A stretch of DNA of 64,000 nt. Source: an uncultured Clostridia bacterium (GTDB lineage Bacteria > Bacillota > Clostridia > Christensenellales > Borkfalkiaceae). Below are positions 52,512 to 61,064 of the stretch, piece after piece. Under the pieces are notes generated by a model. The model was not told the DNA's origin. It saw only the letters and a program-made list of their open reading frames with translations, and did no database searches. Positions within the stretch are counted from its first letter, which is position 1. Every line of letters starts with the position of its first letter. The stretch lies in NCBI GenBank assembly GCA_947631195.1, contig CANRKK010000007.1, positions 17,194 through 81,193 of the forward strand, read 5' to 3'. A program made the translations under genes and the position numbers.

Positions 52512-53588
52512 TTAATATATAACCTCTGTAATCACTCCGCCGCCGAGGCAGGCGGGGCCGCCGTAGAACACGGCATACTGTCCCTCGGTAACGGCGCGCT
52601 GCGGCTCCTCAAACTCGACCAACGCCCCGTCCTTTTCAACGGTAAGGGTAACTTCCTGTTCGGGCTGGCGGTAGCGGAATTTGGCGTTCACAAATTGCGT
52701 TCGTTGGGGAATATATCCTATCCAATTGAGATTTTCGACCCTGCACGCGCGGGAATAGAGGGGGCTTTCGTCGCCGTGGGAAACGTACAATACGTTGTTT
52801 TGCAAGTCCTTTTTTACGACGAACCAGCGGCCCTCCTCGCCGTGTTTTCCGCCGAGGTCGAGGCCCTTGCGCTGCCCCAAAGTGTAGTACATCAGCCCGA
52901 TATGTTCACCCACCGTCTCGCCCTGCAGGGTGACGATTTTCCCCGGCCGCGCGGGCAGATATTCCTGCAAAAATTTGCGGAAATTGCGCTCGCCGATAAA
53001 GCATATGCCCGTTGAATCTTTCTTTTTTGCCGTGGACATGTTGAGTTTTGCGGCGATTTCGCGCACTTCGGCCTTGGTGAGGTCGGCAAGTGGGAACATA
53101 ACTTTTTCAAGCTGTTTTTCGCGCACCTGGTTCAAAAAATACGTCTGGTCCTTTGACGCGTCCTTGGCCTTTAAAAGGCGGGTTTTGCCCGGTACGTGTT
53201 CGATTTTGCAGTAGTGGCCCGTGGCTATAAAGTCCGCGCCCATGCCGAGGGCGTACTCCAAAAACGGGCCGAACTTTATCTCGCGGTTGCACAAAACGTC
53301 GGGGTTGGGAGTTCTGCCCGCGGCGTACTCGTCGAGGAAATAGCGGAACACCCTGTCTTTATATTGCTTTGCAAAGTTGACGCTGTAGTAGGGGATTTCA
53401 AGGGCCGAACAGACGCGGGCCACGTCGGCAAAATCGCCGTCCGCCGTGCATGCGCCCGAGGGGTCGGTCTCCTCCCAGTTCATCATAAAAAGACCTATAA
53501 CGTTATAGCCTTGTTCCTTTAAAAGATAGGCGGCAACGGAGGAGTCCACGCCCCCGCTCATGCCCACAACCACGGTTTTGGACGGCAT
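52512..53588 (-). CDS. mnmA: tRNA-specific 2-thiouridylase MnmA
   Basis: MnmA makes 2-thiouridine at position 34 of tRNA Lys, Glu and Gln. The 358-residue protein has the PP-loop GMSGGVDSS (9-17), catalytic cysteines in NPDVLCNREIKF (about 93-104) and STGICFIGERNF (about 190-201), and the C-terminal beta barrel. Ribosome-binding site AAAAGGAG. Its promoter shares a -35 hexamer with the divergent DUF4250 gene. No IscS partner is in the window. Confidence 0.95.
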   Translation of the reverse strand: MPSKTVVVGMSGGVDSSVAAYLLKEQGYNVIGLFMMNWEETDPSGACTADGDFADVARVCSALEIPYYSVNFAKQYKDRVFRYFLDEYAAGRTPNPDVLCNREIKFGPFLEYALGMGADFIATGHYCKIEHVPGKTRLLKAKDASKDQTYFLNQVREKQLEKVMFPLADLTKAEVREIAAKLNMSTAKKKDSTGICFIGERNFRKFLQEYLPARPGKIVTLQGETVGEHIGLMYYTLGQRKGLDLGGKHGEEGRWFVVKKDLQNNVLYVSHGDESPLYSRACRVENLNWIGYIPQRTQFVNAKFRYRQPEQEVTLTVEKDGALVEFEEPQRAVTEGQYAVFYGGPACLGGGVITEVIY

Positions 53589-53610
53589 AAATTTTTTCTC
53601 CTTTTAAATG

Positions 53611-53639
53611 ATTATAACACACCGCAATATCGTTTGCAA
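53611..53639 (-). promoter_or_regulatory. mnmA promoter
   Basis: Minus strand: TTGCAA (53634-53639), 17-bp spacer, TATAAT (53611-53616). The hexamer TTGCAA is its own reverse complement and also serves the plus-strand promoter. Confidence 0.7.
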
Positions 53640-53661
53640 ATATTTTATTTTGTGGTATAAT
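53634..53661 (+). promoter_or_regulatory. Leaderless promoter of DUF4250 and tRNA-Arg
   Basis: TTGCAA, 16-bp spacer, TATAAT (53656-53661), then six bases (CTACAT) and ATG 53668. The -35 is shared with mnmA. Confidence 0.7.
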
Positions 53662-53667
53662 CTACAT

Positions 53668-53844
53668 ATGCAACTGCCCGCCGACAATTTTATGCTTTTG
53701 TCTTTGGTCAACACCGCCCTGCGCGACAGATATTCCACTTTTTCGGAGCTGTGCGCGGAGGAAGGCCTTGACGGGGAGGAGATAAGCGGCCGCCTGAACG
53801 CGATAGGCTATTTTTATGACGGCGAGCAAAACGCGTTCAAATAA
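53668..53844 (+). CDS. DUF4250 domain protein
   Basis: A 58-residue protein of the DUF4250 family: MQLPADNFMLLSLVNTALRD at the start and IGYFYDGEQNAF at the end, as in the family. The function is unknown; such proteins are small, soluble and helical. The start is fixed by family similarity. There is no ribosome-binding site, and the -10 box ends 6 nt before ATG, so the mRNA is probably leaderless. The tRNA-Arg gene starts 8 bp after the stop and must be co-transcribed unless it has a hidden promoter. Confidence 0.82.
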   Translation: MQLPADNFMLLSLVNTALRDRYSTFSELCAEEGLDGEEISGRLNAIGYFYDGEQNAFK

Positions 53845-53851
53845 ACCGAAA

Positions 53852-53928
53852 CTACCTGTGGTGCAGCTGGATAACACGTCAGACTCCGACTCTGGAGACC
53901 CGCGGTTCGAATCCGCGCAGGTAGACCA
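53852..53928 (+). tRNA. tRNA-Arg (anticodon CCG)
   Basis: 77 nt including an encoded CCA. Acceptor stem CTACCTG/CAGGTAG, D stem GTGC, anticodon stem TCAGA/TCTGG with loop CTCCGAC (anticodon CCG, reading CGG), five-base variable loop, T stem CGCGG/CCGCG with loop TTCGAAT, discriminator A. Confidence 0.95.
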
Positions 53929-53932
53929 AAAA

Positions 53933-53963
53933 AGAGCAGGTTACAACAACCTGTTCTTTTTTT
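53933..53963 (+). terminator. Terminator after tRNA-Arg
   Basis: GAGCAGGTT, loop ACAAC, AACCTGTTC, then seven T. Confidence 0.88.
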
Positions 53964-54087
53964 GCGGCAGTGCGAGGACCGCGCGGGCGGATTCCCGCGC
54001 CGACGTTCGTTGATTATAGAAATTTGCCGTAAAACGAAAGCTCCGTCCAACCGCTTATTGCGACCAACGGGGTTTGTTTCCATAAAT

Positions 54088-54121
54088 AAAAAAGCAAGGA
54101 CTGTTTTTATCCTTGCCTTTT
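54088..54121 (-). terminator. Terminator of the toxin-antitoxin unit
   Basis: GGCAAGGA and TCCTTGC with A and T runs on both sides; works for the minus-strand toxin gene, 19 bp away. The stretch 53965-54087 shows nothing else I can name. Confidence 0.75.
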
Positions 54122-54139
54122 AATTTTGGGATTCTGTTT

Positions 54140-54406
54140 TTAATATTTCTTTAAAATATCGTGATGACCGACATCTACTAGAATTATTATAGTACTGCCC
54201 TCGTAATACCAAATTATGCGGATATCCATATTTACGCTGCACTCAAACAAATCGTCCGTTCCCTGTATCCGCTTTGTGCGAAGAGAGGGGTGCAACGGGT
54301 TTTCGGATAATATCGTCAATTTGTCGCGCAGTTGCTTTTTTTCGGTATCGTTCAGATTTTTATAGTGTTTCTGAAATCTATCGGTAAAGGTAATTTGAAA
54401 CGCCAT
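54140..54406 (-). CDS. RelE/ParE-type toxin
   Basis: An 88-residue protein of the RelE/YoeB-like fold: DRFQKHYKNLNDTEKKQLRDKL, HPSLRTKRIQG, and DIRIIWYYEGSTIIILVDVGHHD, the usual late Arg and His-containing strand and tail. RelE-like toxins cleave mRNA on the ribosome, while ParE-like ones inhibit gyrase; sequence alone does not decide which. ATG 54406 overlaps the antitoxin stop by one base and uses GGAG inside the antitoxin gene, so the two are coupled. Confidence 0.85.
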   Translation of the reverse strand: MAFQITFTDRFQKHYKNLNDTEKKQLRDKLTILSENPLHPSLRTKRIQGTDDLFECSVNMDIRIIWYYEGSTIIILVDVGHHDILKKY

Positions 54407-54666
54407 CAATCATTCTCCAATTTATCGAACAGGCTGTCAATATTATCGAAAACGGGCTGTTTGCCGCTGTCAATATCCGATTTGATTCCGTCGATTTCAC
54501 GGCGCAATTGCGCCACATACTTTTTGGGATAAACCGTTACGGGCATAAGACAAATAACACCGTCTTTTTCATAGACTTCGAGTTTATCTCCCTCCGATAA
54601 GCCGAGACTTGCAACTATTTCTTTCGGTATCGTTATTTGCGATTTTGTTCTTAACTCTGCTAACAT
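54406..54666 (-). CDS. AbrB/MazE-type antitoxin
   Basis: An 86-residue protein with an N-terminal SpoVT/AbrB swapped-hairpin DNA-binding domain (LRTKSQITIPKEIVASLGLSEGD, about 5-27) and an acidic C-terminal tail (about 55-86) that should wrap the toxin. An AbrB-fold antitoxin paired with a RelE-fold toxin is a known mixed pairing. The start follows GGAGGTG. It should bind the palindrome at 54682-54698. Confidence 0.85.
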   Translation of the reverse strand: MLAELRTKSQITIPKEIVASLGLSEGDKLEVYEKDGVICLMPVTVYPKKYVAQLRREIDGIKSDIDSGKQPVFDNIDSLFDKLEND

Positions 54667-54681
54667 ATTACACCTCCGCTT

Positions 54682-54698
54682 AGTTAGAATTTCTTACT
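54682..54698. promoter_or_regulatory. Candidate antitoxin operator
   Basis: AGTTAGAATTTCTTACT is a palindrome with one mismatch around a central T, placed just downstream of the -10 box. Confidence 0.55.
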
Positions 54699-54708
54699 AT
54701 CCTACTTT

Positions 54709-54737
54709 ATTATATCCAAAATGAATATTAATGTCAA
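54709..54737 (-). promoter_or_regulatory. Toxin-antitoxin promoter
   Basis: Minus strand: TTGACA, 17-bp spacer, TATAAT: full consensus. Confidence 0.85.
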
Positions 54738-54882
54738 TAGTTTAGTAAAAAGTTTTAGTTTGACAATTCCATCGGTGCGGAAACGGTGCATTAAAACAAT
54801 ATCAGCCGTTGCATATGGTGGTAAGCACAAAGACAACAAAAGATAAAATCTTATAATGTATGCAATTTAACGGTTTTTGCGC

Positions 54883-54911
54883 TTGTGTTATCAAACAAAT
54901 TGTAGTATAAT
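54883..54911 (+). promoter_or_regulatory. Promoter of the TerB-like gene
   Basis: TTGTGT, 17-bp spacer, TATAAT; the -35 is weak. Confidence 0.5.
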
Positions 54912-54944
54912 TTACAGGTGAATAAAACCGAAAGGAGAAAAATT

Positions 54945-55400
54945 ATGTTTGAATTTCAAAAGTTATGCAACGAAGTGGAGGCCCTCACTCCCGCACAGAG
55001 GGCGGCGCTCATCGCCGAAAAGGCCGCGTCGGTAACGGAGGGACTGTACGCCCTCGGGTTGGAGGGCACGGACCCCGTTGAAACCCTTGCGGCGTTTATA
55101 ATCGGCTCGGTCGTGTCCGACGGCGTCGTGGGAGAAAAGGACCTGCTCAACATAAATCCCGCGCTCACCGAGGCGTTTGGCGAGGCGTGCGATCTGGCGG
55201 GCATACAGCGCAATTATAAAGTTTCCAAGGACGTAAAAAAGTTAATCACCGACTACACCAAGCAGTTGCTGGCGGTTTTGGCGGCGGCAAGCGAGGAGTT
55301 AGGCGCGGACATTGTTATGCTCTGCCTGCTGGTAACCTCGGCCGACGGCAAGGTGTCGCTCAAAGAAAAGCGCTACATAAAGCAGCTCTGCGCAGTTTAA
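54945..55400 (+). CDS. TerB-like helical protein
   Basis: A 151-residue, mostly alpha-helical soluble protein. The repeated acidic motif pattern (FIIGSVVSDGVVGEKDLL, near 52-69, and LLVTSADGKVSLKEKRYIKQL, near 126-146) resembles TerB-type domains, in which DGxxxxxE segments bind metal. TerB proteins occur in tellurite or stress clusters; no such cluster is here, so the role is unknown. ATG 54945 follows AAAGGAG. Confidence 0.65.
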   Translation: MFEFQKLCNEVEALTPAQRAALIAEKAASVTEGLYALGLEGTDPVETLAAFIIGSVVSDGVVGEKDLLNINPALTEAFGEACDLAGIQRNYKVSKDVKKLITDYTKQLLAVLAAASEELGADIVMLCLLVTSADGKVSLKEKRYIKQLCAV

Positions 55401-55404
55401 GAGG

Positions 55405-56640
55405 GGGCAAAAATAAAACGGCAGGCGTACGTCCTGTCGTTTTTTGCTCCCGCCAACGGGTGATAAACTTCGCAATACTGCGTTGCGCTCCGCTTGTCTG
55501 CGGGTCACGTACTTATTTGTACGCTCCCCTTGCCAATGCTCGCGCGCCTTGTCTTGCTCGCTTCTGACCCGTTGCTAACTACGTAAAGGCAGAGTGCTTT
55601 CCTTGCTCTGCTCGCTTCTGACCCGTTGCGGCTCCCGCCTCACCTTGGCTCCCCTTGAGTCAAGCGGGAGCTGTCACCGACAGGTGACTGAGGGGATTGT
55701 CATTAAAGGTTGACGCGCGAAAAAGCAAGTCTACCGTTATCGCAATAAAGAAACTTGGATGCAACGTCACGTTGCTTTTCTTTTTTTATTTTGTCCCGCC
55801 CACCCCCCCAAATAATGTTAAAAAATAGAGGGGAACGCGTACCGCAGTATTAAAATAATTGCAAAGCCCATTAAGCCGTGTCATTTCGCGCGAGGCGGCT
55901 CCGCCGCCGCTGCCCTGCCGAGGGTTCCCTTTGGGAAACGGCAGAACGATATGAGACCCGCTGAAAGCGGGCGATTGAGTGAGAGAATCCCACGGTGGTT
56001 GCTCTTGGTTGTTTGGAACGGTAACCTTAAATTGCCTCGACCAATCCACGAGGGGATTATCTCGGGCTTCGCCCTCGAAATGACAAGTTTCATCGTACTG
56101 CGCACATATTAATAAGTTGTTGCGCGACAGATTCTTCGTCTGGCTACGCACTTTTCTCGCCAAAGGCGAGGGCAGCGCTCCGCCCTCCTCAGAATGACAG
56201 AGAGGGAGGGTGGTGCTCGCGAAGAATGATAGGATAGAGAGTCCGCTCACTCAGAATGAAAGAGGAACGGCACTCCCCGTGGCTTCTTCCCCACGGGGGG
56301 GGAAGCTCCCGCGCAGCGGGTGATGGGAGGGGAAATAAAATGGCAACATACACTCCCACCCGCCCTTTCAGGGCACCCTGCCCCTCGTCGCCGCAAACAT
56401 TGGCTTTAAGCCGATTTACACTTCGCGTAAACGGCAAAGTTGCCATGTTGCGGCTCCTCTTCCCAAAAATTGCGCTATGCTGCAATTTTCGGAAGCCCTG
56501 TGTATATGTGACGGAAGAGGGCAAAGAACAGGGGCGGCGTTCGCCCGTATGTTGAAATAATATTGTAGCGTTCAGCGGAATGTATGGCTAACGAAAGTTG
56601 AGGTCGTAACGCTCGTTTCGCCCAAAAATAAAAAATAAAA
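55405..56640. repeat. Repeat island 13 (terminator, I, F, H, D+L, E, F edge, K with J, A')
   Basis: No gene. I (55447-55635), F (55640-55705), H with its hairpin GCAACGTCACGTTGC (55730-55835), D with L (55875-56095), E (56115-56230), F edge (56275-56330), K with J inside (56338-56515; J about 56393-56505), A' (56545-56625). Confidence 0.8.
55414..55446 (+). terminator. Terminator of the TerB-like gene
   Basis: AAAACGGCAGG and CCTGTCGTTTT (one G-U pair) followed by T. Confidence 0.75.
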
Positions 56641-56641
56641 C

Positions 56642-56675
56642 AAAAAAGGCCCCGTACGATGTGTTTGTACGGGGC
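56642..56675 (-). terminator. Terminator of the ABC transporter gene
   Basis: Minus strand: GCCCCGTAC, loop, GTACGGGGC, CTTTTTTG. The stem is 9 bp and perfect. Confidence 0.85.
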
Positions 56676-56693
56676 GGAAGTTTATTTTGCGGG

Positions 56694-59288
56694 TTATTCT
56701 TTCGAGTTTATAACGTCGCGGGGCTTTACGTGGGTGAGGGCGATTATCGGCCGCGCGCAGGCCAAAAGCGAAACGCCGATTACCAGCGCCGCCCCCGCGA
56801 GCACCGTGCCCGTTCTGAAGCGGATAAACGTTATGTGCGAGGCAAGGTTGTTTCCCGTGTAGGCAATAAAGCCCCTTACCAGCACGGCGTTGCCCACCGA
56901 AACTCCTACGGCCGTTCCGATTATGCCGAGCAGGCAGATGAGAAGCCCAAGCAGCAATATCTGCGCCACGAACACAACGGCGAGGTGCCCGACTCTTGCC
57001 CCCATCGCGCGCAGCACGCCTATCTCGTAGACGTTCTTTTTCACGCTCCGCGTGCCGAAGGAGAGCAGCAACAGCGCGCTGACGAAGTACAGCACGGATA
57101 TTATCAGTGTGAAGAAGTCCTTAAAGATTTTCACCGCGCCCGCTATGGACTGCACGGCGCGGAACTGCAGGGAGGTGGGATAAAAATTTATCGCCTTGCC
57201 CGCCGTGAACAGCGACCCCAAATTTTGCGTGTCGTCAAAATACAGCCCGAAAGGTATCAGTTCATATTTTCTGAGTTTTGCCAGCGTATTGTAGGAAACG
57301 AGCATGCCGTGTTCGTCCGTCGTGCCCGCAACGGTAAATTCCAGCGTTGCGGCGGCTCCGCCCGTGACCGAGGCGGGTATAACGATTTTCAGTTTTTTGC
57401 CCTTCAAAGCCTGCCAGTAGGGGCTGTCGTCCTCTAAGCTGTCGCCCGTGAGGGACCGCCATACCGTTTTGCTGACGTAAATTTCCCCGTCTTTGACGGA
57501 GGAGTTGCGCGTGCAATAGAAGATCTTGTTGCTGTAAGTTTTGCCCTCGAACTGCACAGACGGTCTGCAAAGATAGGAGTAACCCTTGTTCGTTGTGGAG
57601 GTAAAGGCGTTCACAAAGTCGGGGTTTATGCTGTACGCCGTGTTCAGGGTGAGGTTCAGCTCGTCCATAAAGTCCGTGTACATGGCGTCGTTTTCCATGT
57701 TGCGGAAACTTTCGCCGTTCTCCACCCTCAAAACGATATCGGCGTATCTCTCCTTATATCTTGTGTTGATGACCGCGTCTATCTTATAGCGGGAGAACAT
57801 CGTCCTGCCGTCCGTCAGTTTGGCGTATATGTCGTCTCCCGTGGCGGCGAGGGTGGCGCTCCTTCCCAAAATCGAGTCGGCAAAGTAGTCCGTCACGATT
57901 ATTCCCGCCGAGTCGGCCGAGATCGCGCCGCTCAACACTTCGGGCATGTTCGTCCCGTCGCCGTAGGTATTTATAAGGAACTGTTCGTCGCACACCATCA
58001 CGCCGTTGCCCGCCTTGCAGAAGTAGTCGGCGTAAATCTTGTCGTCCCCGAGCCGCTGGTAATTTTCCAGCGAGTATTCGGTCTGGACGGTCCCCAGCCC
58101 CACGTTATACAACTTATATATGGTACCGCCGTAGCCCGTGTCCTCAAAGGCCTCGATATCCTTTTCCACAACGGGGTAGCAGCGGTCCGTGGACATTTTG
58201 CCCTGGCCGTTTATGTAGCTCTTATGCATATAGAAGACCGAATAGTCGCTTTTTTGAAGCAGGCTCGCGCACTCCTCATCCGCGTCGAACAGCAAAAACA
58301 GCTGCCCCGTGCCCAAAACGGACACCAGCCCGATGACGAGTATCAGCGTGACGATGAGGCTGAGCTTCTGTTTGCGCAAAAAGGTTAAAAACAGCTTTAA
58401 AAATCCCATGAACGACGGCTTTGAACGGGCCATCTTTGCCGCCGGGGCGGCGGGTTCGGGCGGCTTTGCGGGCACAAACCTGTCGTCCGCCTGTTTGAAC
58501 ACGGCGGGCTTGCCCGAGGAGAGCCTCTCGTTTATCTTATTTATCTGCTCCTCCGAAAGAGCAACGCCCCGCTGCAGGGTTATGCCCTCGTCGTCTATCA
58601 CCAAATCCCCCGAGAGCGGGTTGCGGTCATAGTCGCCCACTATACGCCCGTCCGCCAGCTCTATTATCCTGTCTGCAAAGATATCTGCGTCCTCGCGGTT
58701 GTGCGAAACTATCAGCACGAGGTGGGTCTTTGAATAATCCTTTAATATATTTAAAATTCGCCTGCCCGAACGGCTGTCCAGATTGCCCGTCGGCTCGTCG
58801 GCAAGCACGACCTGCGGGCTTTTGACAAGCGCGCGCGCAATCGAAACGCGCTGGCACTGCCCGCCGCTCAGCTGTTTGGGATATTTGTGCGAGTGTTCGG
58901 CAAGGCCGACCGCCCCGAGGATCTCGTCCGCGAGAGGGTCGCCGTCCTCGCCCTTAAGCCGCAGCGCAAGTTTTACGTTCTCCTTTACCGTGAGGGAATC
59001 TATCAGGTTGAAGCTCTGAAACACGAAGCCGAGATAGGAGTTGCGGTAGGCGTCGAAATCCCTCTCCGAAAATTTTGAAAAGGGCTTGCCGTCCACGAAA
59101 ATATCCCCGCCGGAAGGGGAGTCCAGCCCGCCCAAAAGGTTTAAAAGGGTGGACTTGCCGCATCCGCTCTTGCCCACCACGAACACCATGCCGTGGTCCG
59201 GCAATGTGAAACTTACACCCTTTAGCGCCTTGTACGAAAGCCGACGGGTGGACTTGTAAATTTTAGTTAGTCCTGTTACCTGTATCAT
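56694..59288 (-). CDS. ABC transporter, ATPase fused to an FtsX/MacB-type permease
   Basis: A type VII (MacB/FtsX-like) ABC protein of 864 residues. Residues 1-225 are the ATPase: Walker A GKSGCGKST (39-47), signature LSGGQCQR (about 139-146; LSGGQQQR in most), Walker B VVLADEPTGNLD. A linker of about 80 residues follows, then a helix (about 310-330), a large extracytoplasmic domain of about 380 residues, and three helices in the FtsX core (about 720-850). Many ATPase-permease pairs are two genes; here one chain holds both. Such systems act as mechanotransducers or peptide and antibiotic exporters; the substrate is unknown. Confidence 0.88.
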   Translation of the reverse strand: MIQVTGLTKIYKSTRRLSYKALKGVSFTLPDHGMVFVVGKSGCGKSTLLNLLGGLDSPSGGDIFVDGKPFSKFSERDFDAYRNSYLGFVFQSFNLIDSLTVKENVKLALRLKGEDGDPLADEILGAVGLAEHSHKYPKQLSGGQCQRVSIARALVKSPQVVLADEPTGNLDSRSGRRILNILKDYSKTHLVLIVSHNREDADIFADRIIELADGRIVGDYDRNPLSGDLVIDDEGITLQRGVALSEEQINKINERLSSGKPAVFKQADDRFVPAKPPEPAAPAAKMARSKPSFMGFLKLFLTFLRKQKLSLIVTLILVIGLVSVLGTGQLFLLFDADEECASLLQKSDYSVFYMHKSYINGQGKMSTDRCYPVVEKDIEAFEDTGYGGTIYKLYNVGLGTVQTEYSLENYQRLGDDKIYADYFCKAGNGVMVCDEQFLINTYGDGTNMPEVLSGAISADSAGIIVTDYFADSILGRSATLAATGDDIYAKLTDGRTMFSRYKIDAVINTRYKERYADIVLRVENGESFRNMENDAMYTDFMDELNLTLNTAYSINPDFVNAFTSTTNKGYSYLCRPSVQFEGKTYSNKIFYCTRNSSVKDGEIYVSKTVWRSLTGDSLEDDSPYWQALKGKKLKIVIPASVTGGAAATLEFTVAGTTDEHGMLVSYNTLAKLRKYELIPFGLYFDDTQNLGSLFTAGKAINFYPTSLQFRAVQSIAGAVKIFKDFFTLIISVLYFVSALLLLSFGTRSVKKNVYEIGVLRAMGARVGHLAVVFVAQILLLGLLICLLGIIGTAVGVSVGNAVLVRGFIAYTGNNLASHITFIRFRTGTVLAGAALVIGVSLLACARPIIALTHVKPRDVINSKE

Positions 59289-59515
59289 ATCCTACCCCCA
59301 CAAAATAATTATAAACCCCGCAAAAAAATTGGTCAATACCATATAAAAAATTTAAATGTGTTTTTTTGGTGAAAACGCCCGCAAACGAACCCCCCGTACG
59401 CACGTTTTTTTCGTTCCCGCGCAAAATAAACCCGCCCGCGCGTGAGGGGAGAGGCTGTGAATTTTGCACAAAAAATGTAAATTTTCAAAAAAAGTAAACT
59501 TTGGTTATTTTTTTG

Positions 59516-59543
59516 TTGACAAACGCAAAAAGCGGGCTATAAT
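59516..59543 (+). promoter_or_regulatory. feoA promoter
   Basis: TTGACA, 16-bp spacer, TATAAT. The gap 59289-59585 holds this promoter and AT-rich sequence; I see no clear Fur or DtxR box. Confidence 0.75.
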
Positions 59544-59585
59544 GTATAGTGAAAATAAACCTTAATTAATTTTTTGAGGTGGGAT

Positions 59586-59798
59586 ATGCCTATAGCGATA
59601 GCGCCTGCGGGACGGGAACTTATGATAAGAAAGGTCGCCGCGGAAGAAAAGGTAAAAAAGCATTTGTATGAGCTCGGCGTGTGCGAGGGAAGCAAAATCA
59701 CTCTCGTGTCGTCGACGGGCGGCAACGTCATAGTCATCGTCAAGGAAGGGAGGCTGTGCCTCGACAAAACCTTGGCGGGAAAAATTATGGTGGCCTGA
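59586..59798 (+). CDS. feoA: FeoA family protein (first copy)
   Basis: A 70-residue SH3-like FeoA protein (MPIAIAPAGRELMIRKVAAEEKVKKHLYELGVCEGSKITLVSS region, with the late block GRLCLDKTLAGKIMV). FeoA binds the cytoplasmic part of FeoB and supports ferrous iron uptake. ATG 59586 follows GAGGTGGG. It is cut off from feoA2-feoB by repeat island 14 of about 1 kb. Confidence 0.85.
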   Translation: MPIAIAPAGRELMIRKVAAEEKVKKHLYELGVCEGSKITLVSSTGGNVIVIVKEGRLCLDKTLAGKIMVA

Positions 59799-59817
59799 GG
59801 CCGCTTAATTTTTTGGG

Positions 59818-59845
59818 GGAAATGTTAACCGCAGTTAACATTTCC
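59818..59845. other. Perfect 12-bp stem hairpin after feoA
   Basis: GGAAATGTTAAC, loop CGCA, GTTAACATTTCC. There is no T run, so it is not a standard terminator; it may protect the feoA mRNA end or bind a protein. Confidence 0.5.
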
Positions 59846-59847
59846 GC

Positions 59848-60805
59848 TCCCGCGGCGGCGTGTATAAGCGTCGTTCTGCCCACCGCAGGACTTTGTAAGG
59901 GCGGCCATTTCCATAGCTTCTTCCCCTTGGGGGGACGAGCGAGGCATTTCATAGCACAGCACAGTGCGCTGTGCGTGCCGAGCGAGATGAGTGTGCGCAT
60001 AGTGCAAGGCGCGCACGGTGCCCGAACACGGCGTTGTCCTTACGCCGTGTGAGACAGCTCCCGCGTAGCGGGTGATGGGAGGGAAAATAAAAAGGCGACC
60101 GCCTCTCCCACCCGTCACTTTGTGACACCCTCCCCCCGTCGGTGACGGAAGAGGGCAAGGGGAAGCGGCGGCACTCGTCTGTAAGATGAAACGGCATTGT
60201 AGCGCAAGCGGAATGAATGGCTAACGAAAGTTGAGGTCGTAACGCTCGTTTCGCCCAAAAAATTATTTAAAAATAATTGCAAGCAAATTAAGCCGTGTCA
60301 TTTCGAACGATATGAGACCACGTAGTGGGCGATTGAGTGAGAGAATCCCACGGTGGGTTGCTCAGGGCTGGATAAGACGGTAACCCTAAAACGTGCCCTC
60401 TTCCGTGATATAATCGCGGCAATTCACCCCGCTGAGGCGCAGGTGTGCGCAAATCGGGTCTTGCTGCGCAGGGAAACCCTGCTTGCAACATAATTATTTA
60501 AAATATGTAGCGCGCCAATTAAGCCGTGTCATTTCGAACGATATGAGACCACGTAGTGGGCGATTGAGTGAGAGAATCCCCCTGTGGGCTGGTCGGGGTT
60601 TGATGAAATGGCGACCCCAAAAGGTCGCTGCGCGACAGATTCTTCGTCGGGCTGCGCCCGACTCTGCCGTTTCCCAAAGGGAACCCTCGGCAGGGCAGCG
60701 GGCAAAGCCCTCGCGCAGAATGACAGAGAGGAGAGAGAAACGCTCGCGCGGAATGACAGGGGGGAGGAAGCGCAGGCACGGCCTGCCGAAAATTTTTGTG
60801 AAAAA
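59848..60805. repeat. Repeat island 14 (I edge, F edge with G, K, A', D, B part, D, E+L, half T')
   Basis: No gene. I edge (59850-59905), an F-like edge with G (59915-60080; G about 59935-60055), K (60095-60160), A' (60180-60262), D (60290-60385), part of B (60405-60510), D (60520-60610), E with L (60620-60765), half T' (60768-60803). It separates the two feoA copies. Confidence 0.8.
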
Positions 60806-60830
60806 AAACTATTTTTTCTTTGGAGGATTT

Positions 60831-61064
60831 ATGGCAAAAAAATTACTGAGTGATTTTACCGTCGGAGAGAGCGGCAAGATCGTAGGTGTTACCGGCGAGG
60901 GGAGGATACGCCGCAGGCTGTTCGACATGGGCGTAACCCCGGGCGCGGAACTCATTATGCGCAAAAAGGCGCCTTTGGGCGACCCTATCGAAATAACGAT
61001 TCGCGGGTATGAACTCACTCTGCGCAAAGTGGAGGCGGCCTGCGTGGAGGTGGAGACAAAATGA
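60831..61064 (+). CDS. feoA: FeoA family protein (second copy)
   Basis: A 77-residue FeoA protein: MAKKLLSDFTVGESGKIVGV, then IRRRLFDMGVTPGAELIMRKKAPLGDPIEI, the full FeoA signature, closer to the family norm than the first copy. ATG 60831 follows TTGGAGGA; the codons upstream in frame are repeat sequence. It overlaps feoB by 4 bp and is translated with it. Confidence 0.93.
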   Translation: MAKKLLSDFTVGESGKIVGVTGEGRIRRRLFDMGVTPGAELIMRKKAPLGDPIEITIRGYELTLRKVEAACVEVETK

